Source of the DNA: Pseudoalteromonas peptidolytica
GTDB taxonomy: Bacteria > Pseudomonadota > Gammaproteobacteria > Enterobacterales > Alteromonadaceae
Length of the DNA: 64,000 nt
Assembly: GCF_012641745.1 (NCBI RefSeq)
Contig: NZ_WEHZ01000019.1
Span: 41,270-105,269, forward strand
Direction: 5' to 3'
A model generated the notes under the pieces. That model was not told where the DNA came from and did no database searches. It saw nothing but the letters and a program-made list of their open reading frames with translations. Positions within the stretch are counted from its first letter, which is position 1, and the number at the start of each line of letters is the position of its first letter. Shown here piece by piece: positions 35,830 to 45,408 of the stretch. The position numbers and the translations under genes were made by a program.

Positions 35830-36495
35830 ATGGCATTGCATGTTTTGGTGACAGGTGCAAATCGTGGGATTGGATTAGAGTTTTGTAAGCAATATCAAGC
35901 TTTAGGCTGTGAGGTAACGGCTGTTGTTCGTAACACTTCAGAAGAGCTAGAAGCATTAGGTATCAACATAATAGAAAATATTGATGTTGCTACAGAAAAT
36001 GGCGTTAAAAAGCTGCTGGCGGCACTGGGCACAAAACAAGTAGATGTGCTGGTGAACAACGCTGGGGTGTTCCACAATGAAACGCTCGCAGATATGGATT
36101 TTAAAACTCTTGAGCAACAGTTTCATGTCAATGTGATGGGGCCAATTCGGGTTACTCATGCGCTCTTAAAGAACTTCAGTGCAGGCAGTAAAGTTGCGAT
36201 GATAACCAGCCGAATGGGTTCCATTGCTGATAATGGTTCTGGTGGATATATTGGTTATCGTATGTCAAAAGCGGCACTCAATGCTGCGAGCGTGAGCATG
36301 GCTCATGAACTAAAAAATCAGGTAATTTCGGTTGGACTGTTCCATCCGGGGTTTGTGCAAACGCAAATGGTTGGGTTTGCTGGAGATATTACCCCTGATG
36401 TCGCCGCTGAGCGTTTAATTAAAAGAATTGAACACTTGAACATCGAAAATAGTGGAGGCTTTTGGCACTCTAACGGTGAAACCTTACCTTGGTAA
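35830..36495 (+). CDS. SDR-family oxidoreductase (C-factor-like)
   Basis: 221 aa short-chain dehydrogenase. NAD(P) motif TGANRGIG (8-15), NNAG (76-79) and the catalytic triad S127, Y143, K147 (YRMSK) are complete. The size and the GFVQTQM motif after the active site resemble the C-factor/CsgA group. AGGAGAAGG just upstream is a strong ribosome site. Substrate unknown. Single gene. Confidence 0.9.
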   Translation: MALHVLVTGANRGIGLEFCKQYQALGCEVTAVVRNTSEELEALGINIIENIDVATENGVKKLLAALGTKQVDVLVNNAGVFHNETLADMDFKTLEQQFHVNVMGPIRVTHALLKNFSAGSKVAMITSRMGSIADNGSGGYIGYRMSKAALNAASVSMAHELKNQVISVGLFHPGFVQTQMVGFAGDITPDVAAERLIKRIEHLNIENSGGFWHSNGETLPW

Positions 36496-36579
36496 ATGGG
36501 GCGCTTTGTTGCGCTCTTTTTCAGCTATCAGCCATCTAGCTGTGCTAATATAAAGTAAATACTCAGATGGTAACCTTTG

Positions 36580-36948
36580 ATGGAATTACAACAAGATACC
36601 CCCTTGTCACTACCGCTTTTTTTGTTAGATGACAATATTGAAAATCGTGACGTTAATGTTCCAGACGCCGAAGTGTCTGTGATCTTGAGTGAGAACTTAC
36701 TTGCTCACTTATGTCAGAATCCTAAAGAAGATGAAAATATCAGCTTGCATATTGATGACTATGAGCTTCTTAATATCAGTGCGAATGTCACTGCGTTGCT
36801 AGAAGCAGGCCATCAACTGCAACTGTTGCTTAACCGAGGTCCCGTACTTAGCGCTGTATTGAGCACCGAAGGTGAGGCATTATTTGTTTCTCCTCCGATG
36901 GAAATGTTACCTACATTTGACCTAGGCTTAGATGACGAGGACGAGTAA
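36580..36948 (+). CDS. Acidic hypothetical protein upstream of cti
   Basis: 122 aa from ATG 36580 (an adjacent TTG would add one residue). Very acidic, ending DLGLDDEDE, with no membrane segment or cysteine cluster. The pattern (VSVILSENLLAHLCQN; NISLHIDDYELL) suggests a small alpha/beta domain; no family was recognised. Its TAA is immediately followed by the cti ATG, so the two are translationally coupled. A helper role for Cti or mere operon partnership cannot be separated. Confidence 0.7.
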   Translation: MELQQDTPLSLPLFLLDDNIENRDVNVPDAEVSVILSENLLAHLCQNPKEDENISLHIDDYELLNISANVTALLEAGHQLQLLLNRGPVLSAVLSTEGEALFVSPPMEMLPTFDLGLDDEDE

Positions 36949-39282
36949 ATGTCTAAACGTGTATTGTTTTGTGCGGTGATGCTCACTGTGTTATCGGGTT
37001 GTGTGGCGCTCGGCGTTTCCAAGTACGACGACATGTTTGGCCCTGAGCAGCCGCAAGCACGGATTGAGCAGCACCATCAAAGCGGTACACGTTATTTGCA
37101 CACGGTGAAGCCTATTTTAGAGTCCCGCTGTGTGGTGTGTCATGGTTGTTATGATGCGCCTTGCCAGCTTAAGCTATCCTCCCCCGAAGGGATCGATAGA
37201 GGGCTTTCGAAGGAGCTTGTATACGATGGCACACGGCTGCTAGCACGAACGCCAACACGCTTGTTATTTGATGCACAAACTACAACACAATGGCGTGAAC
37301 GAGGCTTCACAGCAGTACTGAATGAGCGCCAACAGTCTGACTATAGCAACCTTGCAGGTAGTGTGCTCTACAACAGTTTGCTGCTCAAAATGTCTCACCC
37401 CTTCCCGAAGCAAGGTATATTGGGTAAAGAGTTTGACTTTTCTCTTGATAGGGAGCAATCCTGTCCAACCATGGATGAGTTCTCTGCACTGGCGAAGCAA
37501 CAGCCACATGCCGGTATGCCTTACGGGCTACCCGCTCTGAGCCATGATGAGTTTAAAACACTTGAACAGTGGCTAAAAAATGGCAGCAAAATGCAGCAAA
37601 TAGCCGAACCAAGCGATGTTGATCAAAAAGAAGTGGCAAAATGGGAGCAATTTTTAAATCAAGATACCAATAAGCATCGCTTAGCAGCACGCTATATTTT
37701 TGAGCATTGGTATCTTGCCCACATCTATTTTCCAAAAAGTGATGATGGTTCATTTTTTCAATTGGTGCGCTCCAGCACTCCCCCTGGGCAACCGATTGCG
37801 TTAGTGAAGGCAGTGAGACCGTTTGATGATCCAAAAATAGATAGAGTCTATTATCGTTTGATGCAAGTCCGCAGCACCATTTTGTCAAAAACACACATGT
37901 CATTAGCGCTCGATGACGCTAAGCTAGCTCGTTTACACCAGCAGTTTTATGCTGCTGATTATCAAGTACAAACACTGCCTGGCTATGAACCCGAGCTTGC
38001 AGCAAACCCATTCAAAGTATTCAAAGACATTCCAGTTAAATCCCGTTATCAGTTCATGCTAGATGAAGCTGAGCTTATTGTTAAAGGGTTTATCAAAGGG
38101 CCTGTTTGCCGTGGTCAAATCGCACTGAATGTTATTAATGATCACTTTTGGGTGGCATTTGTTGACCCTGAAAAAAACAGCAATGAAGCCGTTAATCAAC
38201 TGCTGTTAAAACACGACGAGGATTTGGTCTTGCCTGCGGCGGAGCAAAGTAATGCGCTGCCACTTTCTAGTTGGGCAAAATATGCAAGTAAGCAACAAGA
38301 CTATTTACGTGCCAAAACAGCACTTGCGGAAACGATGTTTGCTGATGGCCAGCGCCTCAATATGGACTTAATCTGGCGCGGTGAAGGAGAAAACCCTAAT
38401 GCTGCGCTAACCATCTTCCGTCATTTTGACAGTGCGACAGTTGTGAAAGGATTTATCGGTCAACCACCTAAAACTACTTGGGTACTCGATTATGCTCTGT
38501 TTGAGCGCATTCACTATTTGCTGGTGGCGGGTTTTGATGTGTATGGCAACATTGGCCATCAGCTGATAACTCGCTTATATATGGACTTCTTAAGGCTAGA
38601 GGGGGAACAAAACTTTTTAAACTTGTTGCCGCTTAGCCACCGTCAAGAAATTAAGCGTCACTGGTATCGCAAATCACATTTGAGTTTAAGCGAGTTTATT
38701 AACCGCAAGTCTCTGATAGGTGCGCCAACGGGCATAAAATACAAAACTGACGACCCCAAGCAAGAACTATATCAGCAATTGCATACGGTGCTCGAACCTG
38801 TTCTTAATAAGGATTACGACTACCGTGTTGTCGGAAAACCTCTACAAGCACTAAACAGTATGCCCGTGGAAGCAATTAATCTGTTACCTCAGGTTTCGTT
38901 TATCATTACTAAGCAAAGTGACGGTTCACATCAAGCGTTCTCATTATTACACCACAATGCGCACTTCAATATTTCAAGCTTACTCAATGAAGAGGGCCAA
39001 AGAGCATATGCTGAAGACACGGCGACAATAGTCCCAGGTTTTATTGGCGATTACCCTGAAGCAATTTGGTACTTAGAAAACAAAGCAGCGAAAGAGGACT
39101 TTGTATCATTATTTAGTCAAATGACGAGTGAACCTGACTACCTTGCGCTACGAGCGCAATATGGTATTCGTAGAACTCACCCCGAATTTTGGCGCTATAG
39201 CGACTTAATCCACAAAATTGCCGAGCAAACACGTGGTGTTGAATATGGGTTATTTGATTACAACCGTTTAGAGAATCGCTAA
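36949..39282 (+). CDS. cti: Fatty acid cis/trans isomerase
   Basis: Periplasmic haem enzyme that converts cis to trans unsaturated fatty acids in membrane phospholipids, a rapid solvent/heat response. 777 aa, the usual Cti length. The N-terminus has a lipobox LSGC (Cys18), so this version may be a lipoprotein. The cytochrome c-type site CVVCH spans 61-65. Long conserved Cti body (LNLLPLSHRQEIKRHWYR; AIWYLENKAAKEDF). The terminator stem begins within the stop codon. Coupled to the acidic gene upstream. Confidence 0.95.
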   Translation: MSKRVLFCAVMLTVLSGCVALGVSKYDDMFGPEQPQARIEQHHQSGTRYLHTVKPILESRCVVCHGCYDAPCQLKLSSPEGIDRGLSKELVYDGTRLLARTPTRLLFDAQTTTQWRERGFTAVLNERQQSDYSNLAGSVLYNSLLLKMSHPFPKQGILGKEFDFSLDREQSCPTMDEFSALAKQQPHAGMPYGLPALSHDEFKTLEQWLKNGSKMQQIAEPSDVDQKEVAKWEQFLNQDTNKHRLAARYIFEHWYLAHIYFPKSDDGSFFQLVRSSTPPGQPIALVKAVRPFDDPKIDRVYYRLMQVRSTILSKTHMSLALDDAKLARLHQQFYAADYQVQTLPGYEPELAANPFKVFKDIPVKSRYQFMLDEAELIVKGFIKGPVCRGQIALNVINDHFWVAFVDPEKNSNEAVNQLLLKHDEDLVLPAAEQSNALPLSSWAKYASKQQDYLRAKTALAETMFADGQRLNMDLIWRGEGENPNAALTIFRHFDSATVVKGFIGQPPKTTWVLDYALFERIHYLLVAGFDVYGNIGHQLITRLYMDFLRLEGEQNFLNLLPLSHRQEIKRHWYRKSHLSLSEFINRKSLIGAPTGIKYKTDDPKQELYQQLHTVLEPVLNKDYDYRVVGKPLQALNSMPVEAINLLPQVSFIITKQSDGSHQAFSLLHHNAHFNISSLLNEEGQRAYAEDTATIVPGFIGDYPEAIWYLENKAAKEDFVSLFSQMTSEPDYLALRAQYGIRRTHPEFWRYSDLIHKIAEQTRGVEYGLFDYNRLENR

Positions 39283-39308
39283 AAAATGGAGTCCTAGACT
39301 CCATTTTT
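39281..39308 (+). terminator. cti terminator
   Basis: AAAAAATGGAGTC-CTA-GACTCCATTTTTT: perfect 13-bp stem whose first bases are part of the cti TAA. It is flanked by A and T runs, so it could act in both directions. Confidence 0.9.
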
Positions 39309-39320
39309 TATAGTTACCTG

Positions 39321-39360
39321 AGGTTGAGAGGTTGAGAGGTTGAGAGGTTGAGAGGTTTAG
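39321..39360. repeat. 8-bp tandem repeat (AGGTTGAG)x4 plus one variant
   Basis: Four exact AGGTTGAG units followed by AGGTTTAG. The last unit contains the stop codon (minus strand) of the thioredoxin-like gene. Because it is outside coding sequence except for that stop, copy-number change would not shift a reading frame. Confidence 0.95.
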
Positions 39361-39983
39361 AGCTGGCTTGCGGCTTTTACTGCGGCCAGTAATACGCTTT
39401 CGTCCAATCGTACTTTGTAATTAGGGTTTGCATATTGGAACTGAATTAAGCCTTTTTTATCAATTACAAATACCGCTGGTACTGGTAAAGCAACTTTGTC
39501 TTTGCCGTCTAAATCGACAAAATTTACGCCAAGCTTATTACGGTATGCAAGTGCAGTATTGTCATCTAAAAAATAAGCAAGCCCAAGTGCTTGGCTCATC
39601 TGCATCTCATTATCAGACAACAGTTGGTAATGGGGTGACGCTACGGTGCTTTTTGCTAGCGCCTCAGGTGAGTCCGGGGAAATGGCAATGATTTGGGCGC
39701 CCATCTTGATCAACTGCGACTCAATTTTCTGGATCCCTGCAAGCTGTCTTGAGCAATATGGGCACCAGCCGCCACGATAGACCACAAGTACACTGATTTT
39801 TTCCCTGTAACGTGCTGATAAATCTATCGTGTTGCCAGATTTATCTTTAAGGTGCAGTGCTGGAGCATTGATGCCAGGCAGAAGTGGACTGACTTTTTCA
39901 GGGGCTGCTGCAATATTGGTGACCTCAGCAGCGCTAAGAAAAGCTGAAAAAGCCAAGGTGAAAAAGAAAATAAGTTGACGCAT
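39357..39983 (-). CDS. Exported peroxiredoxin-like / thioredoxin-fold protein
   Basis: 208 aa from ATG 39983 (AGGAA six bases upstream); an open frame continues to 40097 but without a signal peptide start. Signal peptide 1-19 (FLSAAE). AhpC/TSA-type redoxin fold with active-site C74-P-Y-C77 (GGWCPYCSRQL), IIAISPDSPEAL and VPAVFVIDKKG. Probably a periplasmic thiol peroxidase or reductase. Divergent from the dUTPase gene across 113 bp. Confidence 0.87.
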   Translation of the reverse strand: MRQLIFFFTLAFSAFLSAAEVTNIAAAPEKVSPLLPGINAPALHLKDKSGNTIDLSARYREKISVLVVYRGGWCPYCSRQLAGIQKIESQLIKMGAQIIAISPDSPEALAKSTVASPHYQLLSDNEMQMSQALGLAYFLDDNTALAYRNKLGVNFVDLDGKDKVALPVPAVFVIDKKGLIQFQYANPNYKVRLDESVLLAAVKAASQL

Positions 39984-40096
39984 AAAAGTTCCTGAGGTTT
40001 GCAATTGAATTCGACTCAGAAGACCTAAGTTATGGCGAAAATCTTTCACTACGGTATGATATCGTCCGTAATTGATTTCCATGAAGAGAGAGCACA

Positions 40097-40717
40097 ATGT
40101 CAGCTAACATCACTAAGCTTGTGGTAATGCTAGAAATGCAACATGCCATGAATACCAAAGTACACCAACAGTGGTTTGAACAAGGGTTTGAATGGTACCG
40201 TGCAATTTGGGTTGAGTGTGCAGAAATGCTAGATCATTACGGCTGGAAATGGTGGAAGAAACAAACGCCAGATACAGAACAAGTAATTTTAGAGTTGGTT
40301 GATATTTTTCACTTTGGCTTGTCTTTGCGTATTGATGGTGAAACTGCATTTGAGCAACTTGCATCGCAGCTAGAGCAAGAGCTGGCAAAGCCAATTAAGG
40401 CGGGAGACTTCAAGGAGACACTTGAGCTACTAGCAAGTGCCGCAGTAACAAAGCGTGAGTTTGATGCGCACGCGTTTGCCGGTTGTATGCAGCAAATTGG
40501 GATGTCTATTGATGACCTATACCGCGGATATGTCGGCAAAAACACCCTTAACTTCTTCCGCCAAGACCATGGTTATAAAGATGGTTCATATATTAAAGTA
40601 TGGAATGGCAAAGAAGATAACGAGCACTTAGTTGAAGTAGTAAAAAGCCTAGACACCGCACATCCAGACTTTAAAACACAAGTGTATGATGGCTTAAAAG
40701 CCCGTTACCCTGCTTAA
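40097..40717 (+). CDS. Dimeric dUTPase (all-alpha NTP pyrophosphatase)
   Basis: 206 aa. The PF08761-type all-alpha fold has metal-binding motif E40-CA-E43 and E66-LV-D69, with the surrounding WVECAEMLDHYGWKWW and the YVGKNTLNFFRQDHGY lid region. Hydrolyses dUTP/dUDP to dUMP; related to MazG-type enzymes rather than trimeric Dut. Convergent with yrfG, overlapping by 4 bp. Confidence 0.92.
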   Translation: MSANITKLVVMLEMQHAMNTKVHQQWFEQGFEWYRAIWVECAEMLDHYGWKWWKKQTPDTEQVILELVDIFHFGLSLRIDGETAFEQLASQLEQELAKPIKAGDFKETLELLASAAVTKREFDAHAFAGCMQQIGMSIDDLYRGYVGKNTLNFFRQDHGYKDGSYIKVWNGKEDNEHLVEVVKSLDTAHPDFKTQVYDGLKARYPA

Positions 40718-41376
40718 TAGATAGGTAGCAAAGTGCGATAGTCAGAGACTGAGAGGTATTCTTTGATCTCTCGATCTGGTTGCTGACTATCTGGATTGGC
40801 CACCGCGAGTAAGTGGCCAATGCCAAACTTTTTAGCGGCATTTAGCACGCTAATGCTATCGTCGACAAATAAAGTTCGAGACTTATCAAAGCCCAAGTCT
40901 TGCTCTACTTGATGCCATAACTCCTGACTTTCTTTACTTACACCGTACTCATGGGTGGACACTAACTTGTCTAGGTATTGATCAAACTGAGTGCGTTCAA
41001 TCTTGAGACTTAAACTATTTGGGTGTGCGTTGGTTAACAAAATAAGCTGTTTGCCACTTTTTCTTAGTGCGTCTAAGAATTCAGGTACATCATCACGAAC
41101 GGATATTAAATGTTGCACTTCACGTTTGAGTTCCATGATGGGGAGTTGGAGCTGCTCTTGCCAATAATCTAGACAATACCACTCAATTTGACCCATCACG
41201 GCTTCATAGCGTGCAAGAATATCAGCTCTGGCAGCCTCTAACGTGAGTCCTTGACGTTTGGCATGTGCTTTAGGCACAACGTCGAGAAAAAAATGATTAT
41301 CAAAATGGAGGTCCAGCAATGTGCCATCCATATCTAACAACACGGTATCGATATTTGACCAATTTAGCATAGGCAT
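40714..41376 (-). CDS. yrfG: GMP/IMP nucleotidase
   Basis: HAD-superfamily phosphatase, 220 aa. Nucleophile motif D15-M-D17-G-T (VLLDMDGTLLDLHFDN), motif II LLTNAHP, and motif IV FVDDS. It aligns with E. coli YrfG throughout (YCLDYWQEQLQL). Adjacent to nudE as in enterobacteria, though here divergently transcribed. Confidence 0.94.
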   Translation of the reverse strand: MPMLNWSNIDTVLLDMDGTLLDLHFDNHFFLDVVPKAHAKRQGLTLEAARADILARYEAVMGQIEWYCLDYWQEQLQLPIMELKREVQHLISVRDDVPEFLDALRKSGKQLILLTNAHPNSLSLKIERTQFDQYLDKLVSTHEYGVSKESQELWHQVEQDLGFDKSRTLFVDDSISVLNAAKKFGIGHLLAVANPDSQQPDREIKEYLSVSDYRTLLPIY

Positions 41377-41431
41377 TTAACTTCAAAGGCTTTATGATTA
41401 GATTATTGGTCATGATAGCAAATAATAATTT

Positions 41432-41995
41432 ATGTCACACAAAAAGCACCCAACACCACCTGAAATTTTAGCATGCGATGTCGTTGCAAAAAGTAAACTA
41501 TTTACAGTAGAAGCCCTTTCTTTATCATTTTCTAATGGTGAGCAGCGCGAATATGAAAGAGTTCGTGGTGGTGGCCGAGGTGCGGTAATGATAGTGCCAA
41601 TAACAGCTGAGAATGAGCTATTATTAGTAAGAGAGTATTGTGCAGGAACACACGACTATCAGTTAGGTTTTCCCAAAGGTTTGATTGACCCTGGTGAAAC
41701 TCCCATTGAGGCTGGAAACCGGGAACTAAAAGAAGAGGTTGGCTTTGGCGCAAATGCTTTTTCTGATCTCAAAGTCGTTTCTCTAGCTCCAAGCTACTTC
41801 AATGCTAAGATGCACATCCTGGTCGCCAGTGAGCTATATCCAGAACAGTTGGAAGGTGATGAACCTGAGCCTTTGGTAGTTGTGAAGTGGCCATTGGACA
41901 AGTTGGGGGAGTTGCTACATCAAGAGGACTTTACTGAAGCAAGAAGTGTTGCTGCACTATTGTTACTGAAAGCACACTTGAACTTGGAGGCGTAA
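41432..41995 (+). CDS. nudE: ADP compounds hydrolase NudE
   Basis: 187 aa Nudix hydrolase for ADP-ribose, NADH and AP3A-type substrates. The Nudix box lies at residues 83-105 (G83, E89, R97-E98, E101-E102, G104). N-terminal dimerisation strands precede it. TAA is followed one base later by the TTG start of cysQ, indicating an operon. Confidence 0.95.
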   Translation: MSHKKHPTPPEILACDVVAKSKLFTVEALSLSFSNGEQREYERVRGGGRGAVMIVPITAENELLLVREYCAGTHDYQLGFPKGLIDPGETPIEAGNRELKEEVGFGANAFSDLKVVSLAPSYFNAKMHILVASELYPEQLEGDEPEPLVVVKWPLDKLGELLHQEDFTEARSVAALLLLKAHLNLEA

Positions 41996-41996
41996 A

Positions 41997-42800
41997 TTGC
42001 AGTCGTTTTTAGAGCCTTGTATTACGCTAGCACAACGTGCTGGTGAAGCTATTATGTCAATTTATCAGGCAGATGATATTGGTAAAAAAGAGAAGTCGGA
42101 TCACACTCCGGTTACCGCCGCAGACCTTGCTTCCAATGAAGTGCTCATGGCGGGGCTTGCTAAAATTGCGCCTGATATTCCAGTCATGTCAGAAGAAACC
42201 CCCATTCCTCCTCTACACGAACGTCAACACTGGCAGCGATATTGGTTACTCGACCCCATGGATGGAACTGGGGAATTTATTCTTGAAAGTGGAGACTTTG
42301 CGGTCAATATCGCTTTGATTGAGGATAACCATCCCGTGTTAGGTGTTATTTATTGGCCGTCACAAGGAGTGACCTATTATGCTAGCAAAGACAATGGAGC
42401 TTTTAAGCGTAAAGATGGTGGTGATAGCGAGCGTATTTTCGTTTCACCTAGAGAAACCCTTACTCTCGCGGTTAGTCGTAGGCAAAAGCTCGAAGCCGTA
42501 AGCCAGTATTTAAATAGCCAGTTTGATACGGTCGCGCTGGGTTCGTGTTCGTTAAAAGCCTGCATTATTGCAGAAGGTAAGGCTGATTGCTTTTTGCGTG
42601 TCGGGCCTACTGGTGAATGGGACACGGGTGCATCACAGGTGATTATTGAAGAAGCGGGAGGGTGCATTACTGACTCTGAGTTCAATCCGCTTACATATAA
42701 CCAGCGAGAAACGACAGAAAACCCAGATTTTATCGTGATGGGGCATCCTGATTGGCAATGGCAAAAATTGATCAGTCCGCATAATAGGATCGTAGACTAG
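41997..42800 (+). CDS. cysQ: 3'(2'),5'-bisphosphate nucleotidase CysQ
   Basis: 267 aa, Li-sensitive FIG-superfamily phosphatase removing PAP/PAPS by-products of sulfate assimilation. Metal ligands appear as E66-E67 (MSEETP) and D86-PM-D89-GT; the distal motif is GEWDTGASQVII. Start is TTG with GGAGG (41986-41990) at ideal spacing, overriding the lack of an ATG. Second gene after nudE, whose stop ends one base upstream. Confidence 0.95.
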   Translation: MQSFLEPCITLAQRAGEAIMSIYQADDIGKKEKSDHTPVTAADLASNEVLMAGLAKIAPDIPVMSEETPIPPLHERQHWQRYWLLDPMDGTGEFILESGDFAVNIALIEDNHPVLGVIYWPSQGVTYYASKDNGAFKRKDGGDSERIFVSPRETLTLAVSRRQKLEAVSQYLNSQFDTVALGSCSLKACIIAEGKADCFLRVGPTGEWDTGASQVIIEEAGGCITDSEFNPLTYNQRETTENPDFIVMGHPDWQWQKLISPHNRIVD

Positions 42801-42864
42801 TTAGGTGTCGGCGCCATGTTTGTAGGAATTTTGCGCACTTAAAAGCTTTTATACGCTAAATCCC

Positions 42865-42892
42865 TTGCAATAAAATTTTAATCCATTATTAT
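42865..42892 (+). promoter_or_regulatory. Promoter of the initiator tRNA array
   Basis: TTGCAA, 16-bp spacer, TATTAT, then a GC-rich discriminator (AGCGGCC) as in growth-rate-controlled stable-RNA promoters. It lies about 40 bp upstream of the first tRNA. Confidence 0.65.
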
Positions 42893-42934
42893 AGCGGCCT
42901 CTTCAAAAGGAAGTCCTTTTAAAGAATATACAGG

Positions 42935-43011
<77 letters not shown>

Positions 43012-43070
43012 ATATTTTTTGGCTGTATTAGTCTCTTGTACAAAGACTTAAAAATAAGTACAAATTCAGG

Positions 43071-43150
43071 CGCAAGATAGAGCAGAATGATAAATCATTC
43101 GTCGGACTCGCTAAACCTGAAAGAGCCGAAGGTCGTCGGTATCCGACGAT
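43071..43150 (+). pseudogene. Decayed initiator tRNA copy
   Basis: Sits exactly where a tRNA should follow the repeated spacer. It retains GCA-GATAGAGCAG and CCGAAGGTCGTCGG, but the anticodon arm is destroyed (no CTCATAA) and the acceptor and T arms are altered. Two parts have become perfect hairpins: GAATGAT-AA-ATCATTC and TCGTCGG-TAT-CCGACGA. It cannot fold as a tRNA; no CCA. Confidence 0.8.
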
Positions 43151-43173
43151 AATAAGTTCTAAAAATATACAGG

Positions 43174-43250
<77 letters not shown>

Positions 43251-43310
43251 ATATTTCTTGGCTGTATTAGTCTCTTGTACAAAGACTTAAAAAATAAGTA
43301 CAAATTCAGG

Positions 43311-43387
<77 letters not shown>

Positions 43388-43577
43388 ATACTTTAGAATC
43401 TAATCGTTCAAGATTATGTTCTAAACATATGCAGTTCATATCCAATAAAACCTCCAACTTACTCTCAATCAAATACAAGATATCCTCTGTAATTTTGCTT
43501 GGTTATTTTTTGAGAAATCGATACTCATGAACATCATCCTGTCTTTTACCAATTACCTTAATCATCCGAAGCTCAGG

Positions 43578-43670
43578 TTATTTAGTTTTTCTAAATAAGA
43601 AATCTTTAACGCAGTTAGCATCAGATTTACTCCTTCAAATTGAGCAAGTACTAAGGTTAATTTGGTATTA
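43578..43670 (-). repeat. Dispersed intergenic repeat, copy D (left-half fragment, inverted)
   Basis: On the minus strand it begins TAATACCAAATTAACC and continues through ACTTGCTCAATTTGAAGGAG, GCTAACTGCGTTAAAG and the TTATTTAG-AAAAA-CTAAATAA hairpin, then stops. The right half and its terminal repeat are missing. The rest of the 380-bp gap between tRNA copy 3 and the chemoreceptor holds nothing recognised. Confidence 0.82.
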
Positions 43671-43767
43671 GTAATACTTCTCTTATCTTGCCACTAGAAA
43701 ATGAATTATTTGTCTATAAATCTCCATATAGTCTAGGCTTTAACTATCTGTTTTTGTAAGGCTGTTG

Positions 43768-45360
43768 ATGATGAATTTACATAGTATTAGAGTTAAAAGC
43801 TCATTGCCTACCGTGATGCTGGCGATCCTGCTGCTATTTGTATTTTTTGGTCTAACAACGCTATTGAGTAAGGTGCAATCTGCACTTGAAGTACAAACTG
43901 AAAACTACTTGCGTGCTGTGTCTGTCATACTCAATGCTGACCGTGACTTCTACCAAGCTCAAGAGGCATATTTGATGTTACTCGCAGGGGAAGACAGGCG
44001 AGATGACTTTGAAGAAAACGCACAACAAGTAAAACAGCGCTATCAAAAGTATATTCAATTTATGCAGCTTCACCGTAGCGAATTAAACGCATTTTCGACG
44101 TTCGATACAAAATTTCAAAACTGGTACCGAGTGACATCTTCGAGTATCAAAGCGCCCGAAGACAACGCATTGCGGCTAGAGTCTGCGAAATTATTCAGTG
44201 CAGTTAGAGGGTTACTTGATGAGGCCGGAGAGTTTGCTGATGCAAAGTCTGCTACTAGTCGAGCACAAGTTATTTCCGAGGTGACACAACTCAAGTGGAG
44301 CTTGGGTGTGGGGGCATTCCTATTACTCTCCATTGCATGTTGGATAGCCTACTGGATCCCAAAGCAGTTAGCCAACCAAATTAATTTTGTTTCAGACAGA
44401 ATCGCCGAGATAGCTTCTGGTGATGGTGATTTGACAGGTAGGATAGAGACCAAAGGTAACGATGAATTTGCAAAGCTGTCTCGCAACTTCAATCATTTTC
44501 TTGCAAGTTTACAAGCCATGGTGACCGCTGTAGTCACAGACGGGAGTGAATTATCCAAGCTATCATCAAAACTAAGTAAATATGCGACTCAAAGCCACGA
44601 TTTAGTTGATTCACTTGGTAATGCTTCGCACGCTATATTAGGTGCCATTCACCAGCTAAGTCATACTAGTGAAGAGGTTTCACACGTAGCTGAAAACTCT
44701 CTCAAAGAAGCTGAATCCTCACACCGCTATGCTGCACAAGGTAAAACGGTTCTAACCGACTCAAAGCAAAAAATAATGCAGCTTGCAGATAATATGCAGG
44801 TTGCATTAGCAAGCTCTATGGCGTTACAAAAAAATTCAGAAAATATTACTCAAGTGCTTGATGTTATTCGAGGAATTGCCGAGCAAACTAATTTATTGGC
44901 ACTCAACGCAGCTATTGAAGCGGCGAGGGCTGGCGAGCAAGGTCGTGGCTTTGCAGTTGTTGCTGATGAGGTGAGGTCACTAGCCACTCGAACACAAGAC
45001 AGTACTAATGACATTCAAAAGATGTTAGAAGCATTTTCACATAGTGTTGAAGATTCACAGAAGACGATTGAAGATGGTAAAGAGTATGTGGATGTTGCTG
45101 TGGAAAGCTTTGCTAAGGCAACAGAGTTATTAGAGTTAATAGCGCAAAGTGCGGTAAAAGTAACGGAACTATCAGAGCAAACGGCTCATGCAACACAGCA
45201 ACAAAACTGCGTATCGACTGAAATTAGCAGCAATCTAACGGACTTAAATGACAAGACATTGGATGGCGAACGACTATCTGGAGAAACGCACCAAATTTCC
45301 GATGATGTATTGCGAGTAACTTGTAAATTAGTGGAAGAGTTATCTCAATTTAAAGTTTAA
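43768..45360 (+). CDS. Methyl-accepting chemotaxis protein
   Basis: 530 aa. ATG 43768 follows TAAGG at good spacing; neighbouring TTG/ATG codons are alternatives. TM1 is about 14-36, with a periplasmic helical sensor of about 140 residues. TM2 is about 177-197, HAMP about 198-250. The cytoplasmic signalling hairpin has the tip [20 protein letters not shown] (about 370-389). There is no C-terminal CheR-binding pentapeptide (ends EELSQFKV). Ligand unknown. Stands alone, convergent with a dipeptidase. Confidence 0.95.
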   Translation: MMNLHSIRVKSSLPTVMLAILLLFVFFGLTTLLSKVQSALEVQTENYLRAVSVILNADRDFYQAQEAYLMLLAGEDRRDDFEENAQQVKQRYQKYIQFMQLHRSELNAFSTFDTKFQNWYRVTSSSIKAPEDNALRLESAKLFSAVRGLLDEAGEFADAKSATSRAQVISEVTQLKWSLGVGAFLLLSIACWIAYWIPKQLANQINFVSDRIAEIASGDGDLTGRIETKGNDEFAKLSRNFNHFLASLQAMVTAVVTDGSELSKLSSKLSKYATQSHDLVDSLGNASHAILGAIHQLSHTSEEVSHVAENSLKEAESSHRYAAQGKTVLTDSKQKIMQLADNMQVALASSMALQKNSENITQVLDVIRGIAEQTNLLALNAAIEAARAGEQGRGFAVVADEVRSLATRTQDSTNDIQKMLEAFSHSVEDSQKTIEDGKEYVDVAVESFAKATELLELIAQSAVKVTELSEQTAHATQQQNCVSTEISSNLTDLNDKTLDGERLSGETHQISDDVLRVTCKLVEELSQFKV

Positions 45361-45366
45361 AGTTAG

Positions 45367-45400
45367 TTTATAAGGTGTGCTAAGTAGAACACCTTATAAA
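45367..45400. terminator. Hairpin between convergent chemoreceptor and dipeptidase genes
   Basis: Perfect 12-bp stem TTTATAAGGTGT / ACACCTTATAAA. No long T tract follows on either side, so its terminator function is probable rather than certain. Confidence 0.6.
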
Positions 45401-45408
45401 TGCTGTGG

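Noticed and set aside
39321..39360. Phase-variable repeat tract
   Set aside because: The repeat is outside the coding sequence except for the stop codon and does not look able to switch a frame.
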